A DNA stretch of 64,000 nucleotides, from assembly GCF_029360645.1 (NCBI RefSeq), contig NZ_JARDUA010000001.1:434001-498000 (forward strand). The letters are read 5' to 3'. The translations under genes and the position numbers were made by a program. Within the stretch, counting starts at the first letter, position 1. Each line of letters begins with the position of its first letter. Positions 8,001-17,536 of this stretch are shown here, in pieces. The stretch is from Pontibacter litorisediminis (lineage in GTDB: Bacteria; Bacteroidota; Bacteroidia; Cytophagales; Hymenobacteraceae). Under the pieces are notes generated by a model that was not told where the DNA came from, searched no databases, and saw nothing but the letters and a program-made list of their open reading frames with translations.

Positions 8001-10354
8001 CACAAAGACTTTGTTTCGTTATCTTCAGCATAATAGCCATAACCGTAGCCATACCCATAACCATAGCCATAATTTAGCTTCTTGTAGTCCACGTCGTTAA
8101 AAAGCACGGCCGTATTGCGGATTTTCCCAGATTCTACCTGCAGCTGTAAATTTTTAAGGAAGTCCTTGATCGTATAATCCTGCCGCACCATGAACACGTT
8201 GGCATCCGCAACCTGCATCAACTCCAATCCATCTGAAAGTATGCCAACTGGCGGAGTATCCATAATAATGTAATCAAACCGTCTCTTCAACTCTGCAACA
8301 AGGTCTTTCATGCGGTTGCTGAGCAGGAGTTCGGATGGGTTAGGAGGAATATCACCGGAAGGCAGCACATACAGGCTCTCCTGAATTGTAGTGTTGATCA
8401 CCTCATCCAACGCCACATGACCAGCCAAGTAATTGCTCAGGCCAGTGCTGCTGGTAACCCCTAGATCAGAGTTGTTGTTAGGCTTGCGCATATCGGCATT
8501 CACCAAAAGGGTGCGCTCTCCCGAGATAGAAATGATGTAGGCCAGGTTTTTGGCCGAGAAAGTCTTTCCCTCCCCACTAATAGAGGAGGTGATCACGATG
8601 ATTTTGCCTCCCTCTGTTGCCTCGTCTGCAACACCGGTCATGTAACGCAGGTTAGAGCGAACCGTGCGGAAAGCTTCTGCCAGCGCCGATTTCGGGCTCA
8701 TGTTTGCCAGAAGGTTGTCCTCCTTTTTATTATGCCCAACAAGACCCAGCAAGGGAAGCTCGGTGAATTTCCCGATATCCTCCACTGTGTGTATCTTGTT
8801 GTTCATCAGCTCCTTCAAAAATATGAAGGCAAAGGGAAGGCCAAGCCCAATGGCAAGCGCAATACCATAGTTACGCAGCGGCAAAGGAGCCGTCTGCTTA
8901 CTGATTGAGGCTTCTTTCAATATGGTGACATCAGATGTATTCGCAGCTTTAGCGATGCCGGCCTCTGCCCTTTTCTCCATCAAAAAGACATAAAGATTCT
9001 CACTCAGACTGTAAAGCCTTTGAATGTTAATCAACTGCCTCTCCGAGGATGGCAGTTTCTGCATCTCCGCTGATGCCGCATTAATCCGTTGGTCAAGGTT
9101 ACGAAGGGCGATTTGGTTGGCGTCTTTCAGGCTGTTCAGGTTTTCCAGTAAAGAAGCCCTTACTTCATTTAGCTGCTGGCGCTTCAGCTTTATAGTTGGG
9201 TTCTGCTGCCCCTGCCCAGTTGAAGCAACACTTAACTCTGTTTGAAGGGTAACCAGTTGTGAAACCAGTGCATTCAGTACTGGGTCACTGACACCCAATG
9301 TGGCAGGGGCCTGGATTAACTCTTCCGGATTCTCTTTGCTTAAGTAATTTGAGAGGTAGTCATAATAACGGGCTGTAAGCAGAAGTTCAGCTTTCCGCTG
9401 CTCCAATGCCTGCAACTCCCCTGAAACTTTTGCCCCGACCGCACTGAGGTCCATCGCCGAATTACGCTTTTTGAATTCCTCCAGCCTAGATTCGATGAAG
9501 TATAACGAGTCACTTATCTGTTGTAACTGCAGGTCAATGAAGTTCAATGTACCTACTGCTTTGGCATTCTTGATGTCCAGGTTGTACTGCCGGTATGTCT
9601 CCATATGGGCGTTGAGGTAATCAATGTCCTTTTTGGGAGTGGTACCTGCCACAGTCATCACAAGCGCAGACGCATCACCACCATAGGGAGACACAGCAAG
9701 ATTAGAGGCATACTGCTTAGCTAGGTTATCAAGGTCATTGATGGTGAACATGACCTCGTTCCCGCTGAATGGCTCAGGCTTAAGCAGTTCTATAGTAAAA
9801 GCGAAACCATCTATAAGGTAAGACTGTCCAAACTTATAGCTCTTATCAGCAACTTTCGCATTCCAGGTAAGATTTTCTGAGGACAAGGTATAATCTCCTT
9901 CTTCAGTTAGCGCCACCTTGAACATCACGTTGTATGGTATCTCAGTAGCAGTGGAGTCAAAGGCAACATGAATAGGGGCATCTGCTTTGTAAGCTTCTAA
10001 GAGCAGAACATTTCCTTGGACGAAATAGCTTACCTGAAAATCAAGCTTATCAAGGGTCTGCCGGGCAAGAGATTTTGTTTTTAGAAGAATGGATTCATTA
10101 GTGAGGCCTTGTGATCCCTTATAGAGCTCTGTACCATATAACAGAGCAGCTGCATTGGCCCCCTGTTGGTCATTGGTATACATCACAGAAGATGATATCT
10201 CAAACTCGGGCACAGTATACCTGTTAACAAGATAGGCTACTGCTACCGCGGCAACAGCTCCCAGTACAAAAAGATACCACTTAGAGATGGCAGCGTTTAA
10301 GAGTGCCTTAAAGTCAATGAAGCTGTTTTCCTCGGGATTGAATGTAGATTCCAA
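7982..10354 (-). CDS. Wzc-like polysaccharide co-polymerase with BY-kinase domain
   Basis: Membrane protein governing exopolysaccharide polymerisation and export. Using the start chosen here (about 790 residues), the N-terminal Wzz domain has a first membrane segment ([18 protein letters not shown]) and a long coiled-coil periplasmic region. A second membrane segment ([19 protein letters not shown]) follows, then a C-terminal cytoplasmic tyrosine autokinase. The kinase shows Walker [17 protein letters not shown], Walker A' [10 protein letters not shown] and Walker [11 protein letters not shown]. The tail is a tyrosine cluster of alternating Y and G, the usual autophosphorylation site. No ATG exists between the upstream gene's stop (10365) and the first domain; TTG at 10354 is the best start. 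ATG starts further upstream would overlap the preceding gene by 77 nt or more. Confidence 0.9.
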   Translation of the reverse strand: MESTFNPEENSFIDFKALLNAAISKWYLFVLGAVAAVAVAYLVNRYTVPEFEISSSVMYTNDQQGANAAALLYGTELYKGSQGLTNESILLKTKSLARQTLDKLDFQVSYFVQGNVLLLEAYKADAPIHVAFDSTATEIPYNVMFKVALTEEGDYTLSSENLTWNAKVADKSYKFGQSYLIDGFAFTIELLKPEPFSGNEVMFTINDLDNLAKQYASNLAVSPYGGDASALVMTVAGTTPKKDIDYLNAHMETYRQYNLDIKNAKAVGTLNFIDLQLQQISDSLYFIESRLEEFKKRNSAMDLSAVGAKVSGELQALEQRKAELLLTARYYDYLSNYLSKENPEELIQAPATLGVSDPVLNALVSQLVTLQTELSVASTGQGQQNPTIKLKRQQLNEVRASLLENLNSLKDANQIALRNLDQRINAASAEMQKLPSSERQLINIQRLYSLSENLYVFLMEKRAEAGIAKAANTSDVTILKEASISKQTAPLPLRNYGIALAIGLGLPFAFIFLKELMNNKIHTVEDIGKFTELPLLGLVGHNKKEDNLLANMSPKSALAEAFRTVRSNLRYMTGVADEATEGGKIIVITSSISGEGKTFSAKNLAYIISISGERTLLVNADMRKPNNNSDLGVTSSTGLSNYLAGHVALDEVINTTIQESLYVLPSGDIPPNPSELLLSNRMKDLVAELKRRFDYIIMDTPPVGILSDGLELMQVADANVFMVRQDYTIKDFLKNLQLQVESGKIRNTAVLFNDVDYKKLNYGYGYGYGYGYGYYAEDNETKSLWKRIRG

Positions 10355-10364
10355 CTCTTGAAAG

Positions 10365-11147
10365 TTATCTTGAAACTCTGGTGTAAAGAAGAATGATAGA
10401 AGTGAGCAAGCCGAAGCCAAGCGAGAATGTAGCAAAGACATTCTCACGGAAGAACTTAGCAGGTAGCGGGTCAACCACCAGCATATCATCAGGCTGAAGA
10501 TAGAAGTTATTCTTAGCAAGGGTATTCTCATCCAAAAGGCTGAAGGCATAAATTTTAGCCTGTCCATCCTCGTACCGGATCAGCTTAATCTTACCCCTAT
10601 TGGCAAAGCTGGTAAAGCCTCCCGCCGTTGCAATCGCCTCCACTACATTGATGTTATCTTGGTAGGTCGTGAATTGTCCTTGGCTGCCAACTTCCCCCAC
10701 GATGGTATAGCGGAAGGTAAGCAGGCGAAGGTTTACCGTGGGGTTAGCCAGAAACGGCTTTAAAGCCTCCGTTACCTCCACACGGGCCTCAGGCATGGAA
10801 AGCCCTCCTAAATGCACCTTACCCACAACTGGCAACAGAATGTCTCCTGCCTCATCAATGGTATAACCGTCCAATACAGGGTCTGTCGCCCCAAAGGTTG
10901 TCGTTCCGGCACTTAGAAAATCATACTCCTGTGGTGTGGTAGTCTGAACCCGGAGCGAGAGCACGTCTCCAGTTTTTAGCGTATAAACCGGCTTTTTAAG
11001 GTCAAAGGTTTTTAGCAGTTCATCCGCCTTTCCCTGGTCCTTAACTTCGGGGTTCTCTTGCAGCAACAGTAGCTTCTTCTGTGGTACGCAGGAGGCAAAG
11101 ACTGCCAGGCCTAGCACGAACCACCATGCGATAAGGGTTTTGCGCAT
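10365..11147 (-). CDS. Polysaccharide export lipoprotein (Wza/BexD family)
   Basis: A 260-residue lipoprotein. The N-terminus MRKTLIAWWFVLGLAVFASC ends in a lipobox Cys. A poly_export domain follows (YTLKTGDVLSLRVQT and ILLPVVGKVHLGGLSMPEA), then an SLBB-type segment (YTIVGEVGSQGQFTTY and NVVEAIATAGGF). The C-terminus has a hydrophobic segment (VFATFSLGFGLLTSIILLY) that may anchor it. The family forms the outer-membrane export channel for capsule or exopolysaccharide. It is immediately upstream of its Wzc-like partner, and the 11-nt gap indicates coupling. Confidence 0.93.
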   Translation of the reverse strand: MRKTLIAWWFVLGLAVFASCVPQKKLLLLQENPEVKDQGKADELLKTFDLKKPVYTLKTGDVLSLRVQTTTPQEYDFLSAGTTTFGATDPVLDGYTIDEAGDILLPVVGKVHLGGLSMPEARVEVTEALKPFLANPTVNLRLLTFRYTIVGEVGSQGQFTTYQDNINVVEAIATAGGFTSFANRGKIKLIRYEDGQAKIYAFSLLDENTLAKNNFYLQPDDMLVVDPLPAKFFRENVFATFSLGFGLLTSIILLYTRVSR

Positions 11148-11286
11148 CAGTGTTTTTTATTCCTTCAAATTCAAATGAACCGAATGGTTATTTATAAATC
11201 AGATATTCTATCGACTCAAAGGGTAAAATTATGAAAATATTGCTTTAGTAGGCAGATTTATGTACAATTATATTTCGACCAAGCCT

Positions 11287-12168
11287 CTAAAACTGCACCT
11301 GAATTCCGTTTGAGATAGCATAAACAAACCGGGTGACGGGTACAATGGGTTCGTCCTCAAAGGTGCAGCTGAAGTTGGTCCTGAAGGAAAACCTGTTTGT
11401 CAGCTTCACTTGCAGAGTAACATCACCGCTCACCCGGTTCCGGAAAGAGTTTATTTTATCATCATGCCCAACCTGATAGTACACGATCCCCTCGGTACTG
11501 ACCTGTTCATTCAGCTTTACTTTGCCGCTTACATAATTGGTGGATTTGATCAGGTCTGATACGATTAACTGCTGTTCCTGCTCTGGATTCTCCCACTCCT
11601 CGTGCTCGTGCATAAAGCCTGAACCAACGTATAAGTTGCTGTTCTCGCCGCTGAGCAGGCGGAAACGTACGCCACCACCTGCCAAAGTGCGGAACTCCAG
11701 GCCCCTGGCTTTGTCTGCCTGTACCTGTGTAAAAAGCTCGTAAGACAGCCGCCTTCTCCGGTGCAGGTTCACTCGAAAATGCGAATATCCTGTGCTAGCT
11801 ACAGTATTGCGTAGTTCTTCTGAGTCGTAGTTCACCAGCAGGTAGTTATAGTAGTTGAGCAAAAGGTAGCTGTGCTTTTCGGATATATAGGCTACATCAC
11901 CATTAAAGGTGAGCTGCAGGTAGTTGTTGGGGTTGTTCTTTCCTGCATTTCGGTTAAACATGGAAAAACTCAAGCCCCCTTTACCAGTGAAATACCCTGC
12001 GGAGTCGCGCTCGACCCGGGAGCGCTCAATGTTGAGGATCTGCCCCTGCCCTTGCTGCGGAATTAAGTAAAAGAAAACAGTGAGTAGGGCAACGACGGTA
12101 TAGCAAAAGCTGCCAGAAGCCCCAGAGGAGTTTTTTGTGCGCGCATTTCTGAAAGGAAAATCAAACAT
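11287..12168 (-). CDS. DUF481-like outer-membrane barrel protein
   Basis: A 293-residue protein with a signal-like hydrophobic stretch (FCYTVVALLTVFFYLIP) ending near QGQGQ, followed by amphipathic beta strands. Segments such as YLLLNYYNYLLVNYDSEE, LSYELFTQVQADKARGLEFR and LYVGSGFMHEHEEWE are typical of the DUF481 salt-inducible outer-membrane family. The open frame extends to a TTG at 12204; the ATG at 12168 is preferred. Its position at the head of the exopolysaccharide cluster is suggestive but proves nothing about function. Confidence 0.75.
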   Translation of the reverse strand: MFDFPFRNARTKNSSGASGSFCYTVVALLTVFFYLIPQQGQGQILNIERSRVERDSAGYFTGKGGLSFSMFNRNAGKNNPNNYLQLTFNGDVAYISEKHSYLLLNYYNYLLVNYDSEELRNTVASTGYSHFRVNLHRRRRLSYELFTQVQADKARGLEFRTLAGGGVRFRLLSGENSNLYVGSGFMHEHEEWENPEQEQQLIVSDLIKSTNYVSGKVKLNEQVSTEGIVYYQVGHDDKINSFRNRVSGDVTLQVKLTNRFSFRTNFSCTFEDEPIVPVTRFVYAISNGIQVQF

Positions 12169-12299
12169 TTGGCCAAGTCTAACGGATATACTACAAAGGA
12201 ACAAACCAATGGCGGGTTATAAAAGTATGGCTAGGGCTAAATGCGGCCACTTCTTTGAATGCGCGCTTTCTGTTCTTTCAAATTTAAAGCATTAATACC

Positions 12300-12764
12300 A
12301 TGGCAAAGAGATCCGATGAGTTGATTGAAGCTTTGCGCGAAACAGCTAATAGGCTGGCAGAAGGCGCAAAGTATGAGTGGGGGCACATGGGCAGCTGCAA
12401 CTGCGGGCACCTAGCCCAAACCATAACCAAATATACTAAGGGCCAGATACATGGGGCGGCCATGTGGCGCTACGGTGATTGGCGCGAGCAACTACGCGAC
12501 TACTGCCCACAAAGCGGACTGCCGCTAGATGAAATTATAGACCAGATGCTTGAAATGGGAATAACCCGCGAAGAACTGGCGCACCTTGAAACCCTCTCCC
12601 TCCAAAGTGTTACAAATCGGCTACCAAAGCATCGGAAGCACCTGAAACACAACAAACGTGATGACGTGGTGCTATACCTAGGCACCTGGGCAGACCTGCT
12701 GGAAGCGCAAGTGCCAGCCTCTGCTAACAAAGTGCCTGTGCTACAGGAGCCTGTTTATGCTTAA
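12300..12764 (+). CDS. Conserved hypothetical protein with CNCGH motif
   Basis: I do not recognise a named family for this 154-residue soluble protein. It starts with a helical stretch (KRSDELIEALRETANRLAEG), then has GSCNCGHLAQTITKYTKG, where two Cys and a His are spaced like a metal or cofactor site. Next come GMITREELAHLE-like segments reminiscent of a helical regulator (IDQMLEMGITREELAHLE) and a basic run (RLPKHRKHLKHNKR). It ends in a DVVLYLGTWADLLEA-like segment. No signal peptide or membrane helix is visible. The ATG at 12300 is the only reasonable start. The neighbouring HD-domain gene is 78 nt downstream and may share its promoter. Confidence 0.7.
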   Translation: MAKRSDELIEALRETANRLAEGAKYEWGHMGSCNCGHLAQTITKYTKGQIHGAAMWRYGDWREQLRDYCPQSGLPLDEIIDQMLEMGITREELAHLETLSLQSVTNRLPKHRKHLKHNKRDDVVLYLGTWADLLEAQVPASANKVPVLQEPVYA

Positions 12765-12842
12765 ACCAAAAGAGCCGCCGCAACGCCTCGCCGGGTAAAA
12801 GTTTTTCTTTAGCTTTAGGCTGGAAAAGCATCAACCCAATAT

Positions 12843-13496
12843 ATGTATAAAGAGGAAGTTATTGCTGCCGCGGCAAATTATGTCCAAGAGCTGCTGTCCG
12901 GGGAAGGATCTGGGCACGATTGGTGGCATGTACTACGTGTGTGGAACAATGCCAAACATATAGCCGCCACTGAGCAGGTAAATCTCTACGTGGTAGAGTT
13001 AGCCGCGTTGCTGCACGACATCGGGGATCATAAATTTCATAACGGGGATGAAACTGTTGGCCCACGTATGGCCCGCGAGTGGCTGGAGCGGCGGCAGGTA
13101 GAGGAAGAGACCATTCAGCACGTTTGCAGCATCATACAAGACCTATCTTACAAAGGAGCCGGCACCTCCTCTGCCATGCCTACGCTGGAAGGAAAAGTAG
13201 TGCAGGATGCCGACCGGCTAGACGCCATCGGAGCTATTGGCATTGCCCGAACGTTTGCCTATGGAGGGCACAAGAACCGGGAGCTATATGATCCGGCTGT
13301 TAAGCCAGTCATGCATGAAAGCTTCGAGGCTTATAAAGCCAACACCGCTCCCACAATCAACCATTTCTACGAAAAGCTTTTACTTTTAAAAGACCGTATG
13401 CATACAGATACCGCCAAAGACCTGGCGCAAAAGCGGCACGCGTACATGGAGGAATTCCTGGAGCAATTTTATGCTGAGTGGAACGGGGAACGCTAA
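12843..13496 (+). CDS. HD domain-containing phosphohydrolase
   Basis: A 217-residue protein of the HD superfamily. Metal ligands are visible as GHDWWHVLRVW (H), the HD doublet in AALLHDIGDHKF near residues 57-58, and the distal Asp in VQDADRLDAIGAIGIARTFAYGG. This arrangement matches the small YedJ-like predicted phosphohydrolases, which act on nucleotides or related phosphate esters; the natural substrate is unknown. No membrane segment is present. Confidence 0.92.
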   Translation: MYKEEVIAAAANYVQELLSGEGSGHDWWHVLRVWNNAKHIAATEQVNLYVVELAALLHDIGDHKFHNGDETVGPRMAREWLERRQVEEETIQHVCSIIQDLSYKGAGTSSAMPTLEGKVVQDADRLDAIGAIGIARTFAYGGHKNRELYDPAVKPVMHESFEAYKANTAPTINHFYEKLLLLKDRMHTDTAKDLAQKRHAYMEEFLEQFYAEWNGER

Positions 13497-13551
13497 TACT
13501 GCGAGCCCTTCATAGTTAAACCAACCTAAAATAAACAGTGTACTTTATTAC

Positions 13552-15546
13552 ATGGAGATACCTTTACTCTCAGACATAGTCATTATACTTGGCTTGGCAG
13601 TTATTGTCATCCTGCTGTTCCAGCGTTTTAGGCTCCCGACTATATTGGGTTTCCTGGCCACCGGTGTTATTGCCGGCCCGCATGGCCTCAGCCTCATTCA
13701 TGGCTCTCACGATATTGAGATATTGGCCGAGATTGGCGTTATTCTACTGCTCTTTATCATCGGCATGGAGTTTTCGCTGAAGCAACTGGCTCTGATCAAG
13801 CGCACCGTCCTTTTAGGTGGCACCACCCAGGTGTTGGCCACCATCGGGTTGGTAGCGCTGGTGATGGTGCTGCTGAACTTCAACTGGGGCGAAGCCGTGT
13901 TCATGGGCTTTCTCATCGCCCTGAGCAGCACGGCCATCGTACTGAAACTGTTGGGGGATAAAGGCGAGATCAACAGCCCACAAGGGCGCGTTGTGCTGGG
14001 CATTCTCATCTTCCAGGACATCATAGTGGTGCCGATGATGCTGCTGGCCCCGCTCATGGCGGGAGGCTCCGAGAACGTAGGTATGGCACTGCTGCTGATG
14101 GCCTTGAAAGGCGCCTTCGTAATCGTGTTTGTGCTGATCAGTGCGCGTTACCTGGTGCCCCGCCTCCTGTACCTGGTGGCCGAAACGAAGAGCAAAGAGC
14201 TGTTTATATTAAGTGTAGTGGTAATCTGCTTTGCCGTTGCCTGGCTCACGTCCAGCCTCGGCTTATCACTGGCCTTGGGTGCATTCATGGCCGGCCTTAT
14301 CATATCAGAGTCAGAGTACAGCCACCAGGCCACCAGCAATATTCTCCCGTTCCGCGAGATTTTCACGAGCTTCTTCTTTGTCTCGATTGGGATGCTGCTT
14401 GACTTCGGCTTCCTGCTACAAAACCTGCCTGTCATCTTGCTTTTCACCGTACTGACGTTCGTGCTGAAAGGCATCGTGGCCACAGTGGCGGCCCGCATGC
14501 TGCAGTACCCGCTCCGTGTCTCGCTTTTGGTGGGGTTGTCGCTGTTCCAGGTAGGTGAATTTGCGTTTATTCTTTCTAAAACCGGTATCAGCAACGGCCT
14601 TCTTTCCCAGGAAACATACCAGTACTTCCTGTCGGTCTCGCTGCTGACAATGGCGATCACGCCGTTCATCATGGGCTCCTACCATAAATTGGCCACTAAG
14701 CTGGTTGCACCTTTTACTTCTAAAGATGAGCCGATGCCTTTTGCACAGCAGCAGGCGGAAGGTCATGGAGATCTCCCGGACCTCGACGATCACATCGTGA
14801 TCATCGGTTATGGAATAAATGGCCGTAATGTGGCCAAGGCTGCCCGCTACGCAAAGATCCCGTATGTAATTGTAGAGCTGAATGCCACCACCGTAAAGCA
14901 GGAGCGCAAGCTGGGGGAGCCCATAGTGTATGGCGATGCTGTGCACCCGATGATCCTCTCCCACATTAACATCCACCGTGCACGCGTGGTGGTAGTGGCC
15001 ATTTCAGACCCGGAAGCGACAAAGCGCATCATCACGACTATCCGCGATATTTCCGATAAAATACACCTTATTGTGCGCACCCGTTTTGTGCAGGAGCTGG
15101 AGGACAATTACAGGCTTGGGGCTGACGAGGTGATTCCGGAGGAGTTTGAGACAAGCATCGAGATCTTTACCCGTACCCTGAACAAGTACCTGATGCCACG
15201 CGACGAGATAGAGGCATTCACACAAAGGATTCGGTCCGATAACTATGAAATGCTCCGCAGCCTTACCAACACCCGCAACCCTGACGCAGGAACACTCAGC
15301 GTAGACTTGCCAGATATTGAGGTGGCATCGCTCCGAGCCTACACCAGCGACTCCGACACCATCGGCAGAACCATACAGGAGTCAAACATCCGCAATAGGT
15401 TTGCAGTCACCGTAGTGGCGATCAAACGGAAGGAACAAACTATCCTGAATATTAACGCGGATACAAAGATACTGCGGGGCGACCTGCTTTATGTGGTGGG
15501 AAAACCTGGGGATGTGATGCGCTTTAACAATTACCTTAAAGAATAG
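13552..15546 (+). CDS. CPA2-family monovalent cation:proton antiporter with TrkA domains
   Basis: A 664-residue protein. The first ~390 residues form a 12-13 helix Na+/H+ exchanger domain (GFLATGVIAGPHGL, IGMEFSLKQL, SSTAIVLKLLGDKGE and FQDIIVVPMMLLAP are KefB/C-type motifs). A TrkA-N Rossmann domain follows (HIVIIGYGINGRNVAKAA, about residue 418 on), then a C-terminal TrkA-C domain. The family exchanges K+ or Na+ for protons at the inner membrane, gated by nucleotide binding to the Rossmann domain. The stop codon directly abuts the stop of the convergent DUF4136 gene, with no spacer between them. Confidence 0.95.
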   Translation: MEIPLLSDIVIILGLAVIVILLFQRFRLPTILGFLATGVIAGPHGLSLIHGSHDIEILAEIGVILLLFIIGMEFSLKQLALIKRTVLLGGTTQVLATIGLVALVMVLLNFNWGEAVFMGFLIALSSTAIVLKLLGDKGEINSPQGRVVLGILIFQDIIVVPMMLLAPLMAGGSENVGMALLLMALKGAFVIVFVLISARYLVPRLLYLVAETKSKELFILSVVVICFAVAWLTSSLGLSLALGAFMAGLIISESEYSHQATSNILPFREIFTSFFFVSIGMLLDFGFLLQNLPVILLFTVLTFVLKGIVATVAARMLQYPLRVSLLVGLSLFQVGEFAFILSKTGISNGLLSQETYQYFLSVSLLTMAITPFIMGSYHKLATKLVAPFTSKDEPMPFAQQQAEGHGDLPDLDDHIVIIGYGINGRNVAKAARYAKIPYVIVELNATTVKQERKLGEPIVYGDAVHPMILSHINIHRARVVVVAISDPEATKRIITTIRDISDKIHLIVRTRFVQELEDNYRLGADEVIPEEFETSIEIFTRTLNKYLMPRDEIEAFTQRIRSDNYEMLRSLTNTRNPDAGTLSVDLPDIEVASLRAYTSDSDTIGRTIQESNIRNRFAVTVVAIKRKEQTILNINADTKILRGDLLYVVGKPGDVMRFNNYLKE

Positions 15547-16134
15547 CTAGAGTTGCTCCAGTACTTCCTCCACCCTTTTCTGTACTGCGCCTGAGCCGGC
15601 GTTGAAGTTTATCGCGCCTTCGGCCCAACCGCGCCACAACAGCATGTTTGACCTTGGGTTGATGAGGTCAATGATAAGTGTCCCCTCCTTAAACAAGTCT
15701 ACACTGCGGTAGCCGGGCATGTCAGCGTAGCCATAACTGTAGCGGTAGCCGCTCATATAGGCATAGCTGTACCCAAATCCTTCGATAAAATTCTCCGACC
15801 TGTCTTTTTCCGCCGGCACCGATACGCTGACATCGTATGCCACCAGCATATCCGGGTTCTGCTCCACTTTGGTATAGCCCCTCTCCTGCAGCTCCTGCTC
15901 CACAGCCTGCACCAAGTTTTTGTGCAGGGCTGGCTTATACCCCTTCAGGTACTCAGGCTGTGCCATTGGGCTAGGCTGGTACCAGGCATAGGTTTTGGCG
16001 TTGCGCAAGCTGGCAGCATAGGGTGCCTTGATAGCCTTCGCCCCCAATGAAGCAGAGGTGGTTACACAAGACGGCAAGTATAAAATGCTGAGGATAATCA
16101 GGTAAAAAGGAAGCGTGTAAAGTGGCTTTTTCAT
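15547..16134 (-). CDS. DUF4136 domain-containing lipoprotein
   Basis: A 195-residue predicted lipoprotein. The signal segment LPFYLIILSILYLPSC ends in a lipobox Cys near residue 23. The body has the DUF4136 pattern: KTYAWYQPSP near the start, VEQELQERGYTKVEQNPDMLVAYDVSV in the middle, and GTLIIDLINPRSNMLLWRGWAEG near the end. A Tyr/Gly-rich stretch (GYSYAYMSGYRYSYGYADMPGY) sits between them. Function is unknown; the family is envelope-located. Convergent with the antiporter, with stop codons back to back. Confidence 0.9.
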   Translation of the reverse strand: MKKPLYTLPFYLIILSILYLPSCVTTSASLGAKAIKAPYAASLRNAKTYAWYQPSPMAQPEYLKGYKPALHKNLVQAVEQELQERGYTKVEQNPDMLVAYDVSVSVPAEKDRSENFIEGFGYSYAYMSGYRYSYGYADMPGYRSVDLFKEGTLIIDLINPRSNMLLWRGWAEGAINFNAGSGAVQKRVEEVLEQL

Positions 16135-16202
16135 AGGTTAGGATTATATGTCTGGTCACCTGTTATGTGAGGACGTCTACAGCACCGTTTTGCTATTCAT
16201 GG

Positions 16203-16210
16203 CAAATATA
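16203..16210 (-). promoter_or_regulatory. Bacteroidetes-type -7 element upstream of the DUF4136 lipoprotein
   Basis: Minus-strand TATATTTG fits TAnnTTTG exactly and lies 69 nt before the ATG at 16134. The -33 region is weak. Confidence 0.4.
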
Positions 16211-16406
16211 AAAAAAGTATACACCCAACCCGGCAACCACACAGTTTCTCTGAGCTAACCGCTCTTCTTTCTCCATACCGTAATCGGAGGGCATTAGTTT
16301 GCCTCAGCCGCGACACCACCGTTAAATACATCAGAAAAAAGGCAGCAACCAAGCTTGCAAAAGTAGCGTGTATGGAAGTACAGAAAACACTAAAAGTATA
16401 AATATC

Positions 16407-17234
16407 ATGGATGTATCATCATATGTTCCTAGCCCACCACCGAAGTGGGTAGAGAATTTTGCCCGTTTCGGGCTTACTGCGAAGGGGGTAGTATATTGCC
16501 TGCTCGGAATCCTAGCCTTTATGGCGGCCTTCGAGATAGGCGGACAGTCAACTGACAACACGCAGCGATCGGGCATTTTCAGAACCATACTGGATTTACC
16601 TGCCGGAAGCGTACTGCTGGGAATTACCGCGCTAGGCCTTTTTTGCTATGCCATTTGGCGTTTTATCCAGGCGGTTAAAGACACAGAAGACCAAGGGTCG
16701 GGTGCAAAGGGAATCGCCAAGCGCCTCCGGTACGTGTTCAGTGGCCTCGTGTATGGGAGCTTTGCCTTTCTGGCAGCCCGCATGGTGCTGGGTAGCAGCG
16801 GCGGTAGCAGCAGCGACTCCCGTGAGACACTGGCCGCCAAACTGCTGGAGCAGCCGTTCGGGCAGTGGCTGGTAGGTATAGTGGCCGTAGGCACCATACT
16901 GGCGGGCCTGTACCAGATTTACTATGGTTACTCCGAGAAGTATAAAAAAGAAGTACAAAGCGGGGGGCTGAAACATGATGTGGAGCACCAGATGATCCGC
17001 GCCGGCAAGCTGGGCTACATGGCCAGAGGTATTGTGTGGATCGTTATTGGCTACCTTTTTCTGCAGGCGGCCCTCAAATCAAGCGCCTCCCAAGCCGGCG
17101 GCAACAGCGCTGCCTTTCAGTTCCTGGAGAATGCCTCTTATGGTTCTTTCATACTAGGGGCTGTGGCGCTAGGCCTTATTTTTTATGGTGTGTTTATGTT
17201 TATGCGGGCTAAATATCAACCCATCCATTCCTGA
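16407..17234 (+). CDS. DUF1206 domain-containing membrane protein
   Basis: A 275-residue protein with six predicted membrane helices arranged as three repeats of two. Each repeat begins with an aromatic/Gly motif: ARFGLTAKGVVYCLLGILAF, RLRYVFSGLVYGSFAFLA and GKLGYMARGIVWIVIGYLF. This threefold pattern defines DUF1206. Function is unknown. The frame opens earlier (16368), but the ATG at 16407 starts right before the conserved region and is preferred. An imperfect hairpin follows at 17258. Confidence 0.9.
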   Translation: MDVSSYVPSPPPKWVENFARFGLTAKGVVYCLLGILAFMAAFEIGGQSTDNTQRSGIFRTILDLPAGSVLLGITALGLFCYAIWRFIQAVKDTEDQGSGAKGIAKRLRYVFSGLVYGSFAFLAARMVLGSSGGSSSDSRETLAAKLLEQPFGQWLVGIVAVGTILAGLYQIYYGYSEKYKKEVQSGGLKHDVEHQMIRAGKLGYMARGIVWIVIGYLFLQAALKSSASQAGGNSAAFQFLENASYGSFILGAVALGLIFYGVFMFMRAKYQPIHS

Positions 17235-17257
17235 GGAAGCTCTATTTAGTTATATCA

Positions 17258-17289
17258 CCCCGCCTTATGTGCCAAGCCATAGGGCGGGG
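17258..17289 (+). terminator. Hairpin after the DUF1206 gene
   Basis: CCCCGCCTTA pairs with TAGGGCGGGG (one G-T pair) around a 12-nt loop. Only a short CTTTA follows, so it is a weak intrinsic terminator. Confidence 0.5.
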
Positions 17290-17472
17290 CTTTACGCTGA
17301 TATCCGGTAAATTTCTTCTGTCTTAAAATTGGATCAGATTAGCGTGCCCACCTCATAAAAATCCGTTTATTCTAGCTAACTAAATGATGTTATATAGTTG
17401 TAAAAAAAGGTAAATTTCAATTACTTAGCCTGCAATTTGCCATCTATATAGTACAGCGTTACCTGGTATAGT

Positions 17473-17501
17473 TTTTGACTAATCCTAACATGCTATCTTT
17501 A
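17473..17501 (+). promoter_or_regulatory. Candidate promoter of the NtrC-type regulator
   Basis: TTTTG ending at 17477 and TATCTTTA (17494-17501) are spaced 16 nt apart. This is a degenerate match to the Bacteroidetes consensus, 35 nt before the start codon. Confidence 0.3.
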
Positions 17502-17536
17502 TAAGCGGCAGCCCGCTACTACGACGGATTTACTAA

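Larger units (their letters stand above)
17235..17536. other. Intergenic region with hairpin and putative promoter
   Basis: About 300 nt without a gene. It holds the hairpin at 17258-17289 and a candidate promoter for the NtrC-type regulator at 17473-17501. Otherwise it is AT-rich with no recognisable element. Confidence 0.6.
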
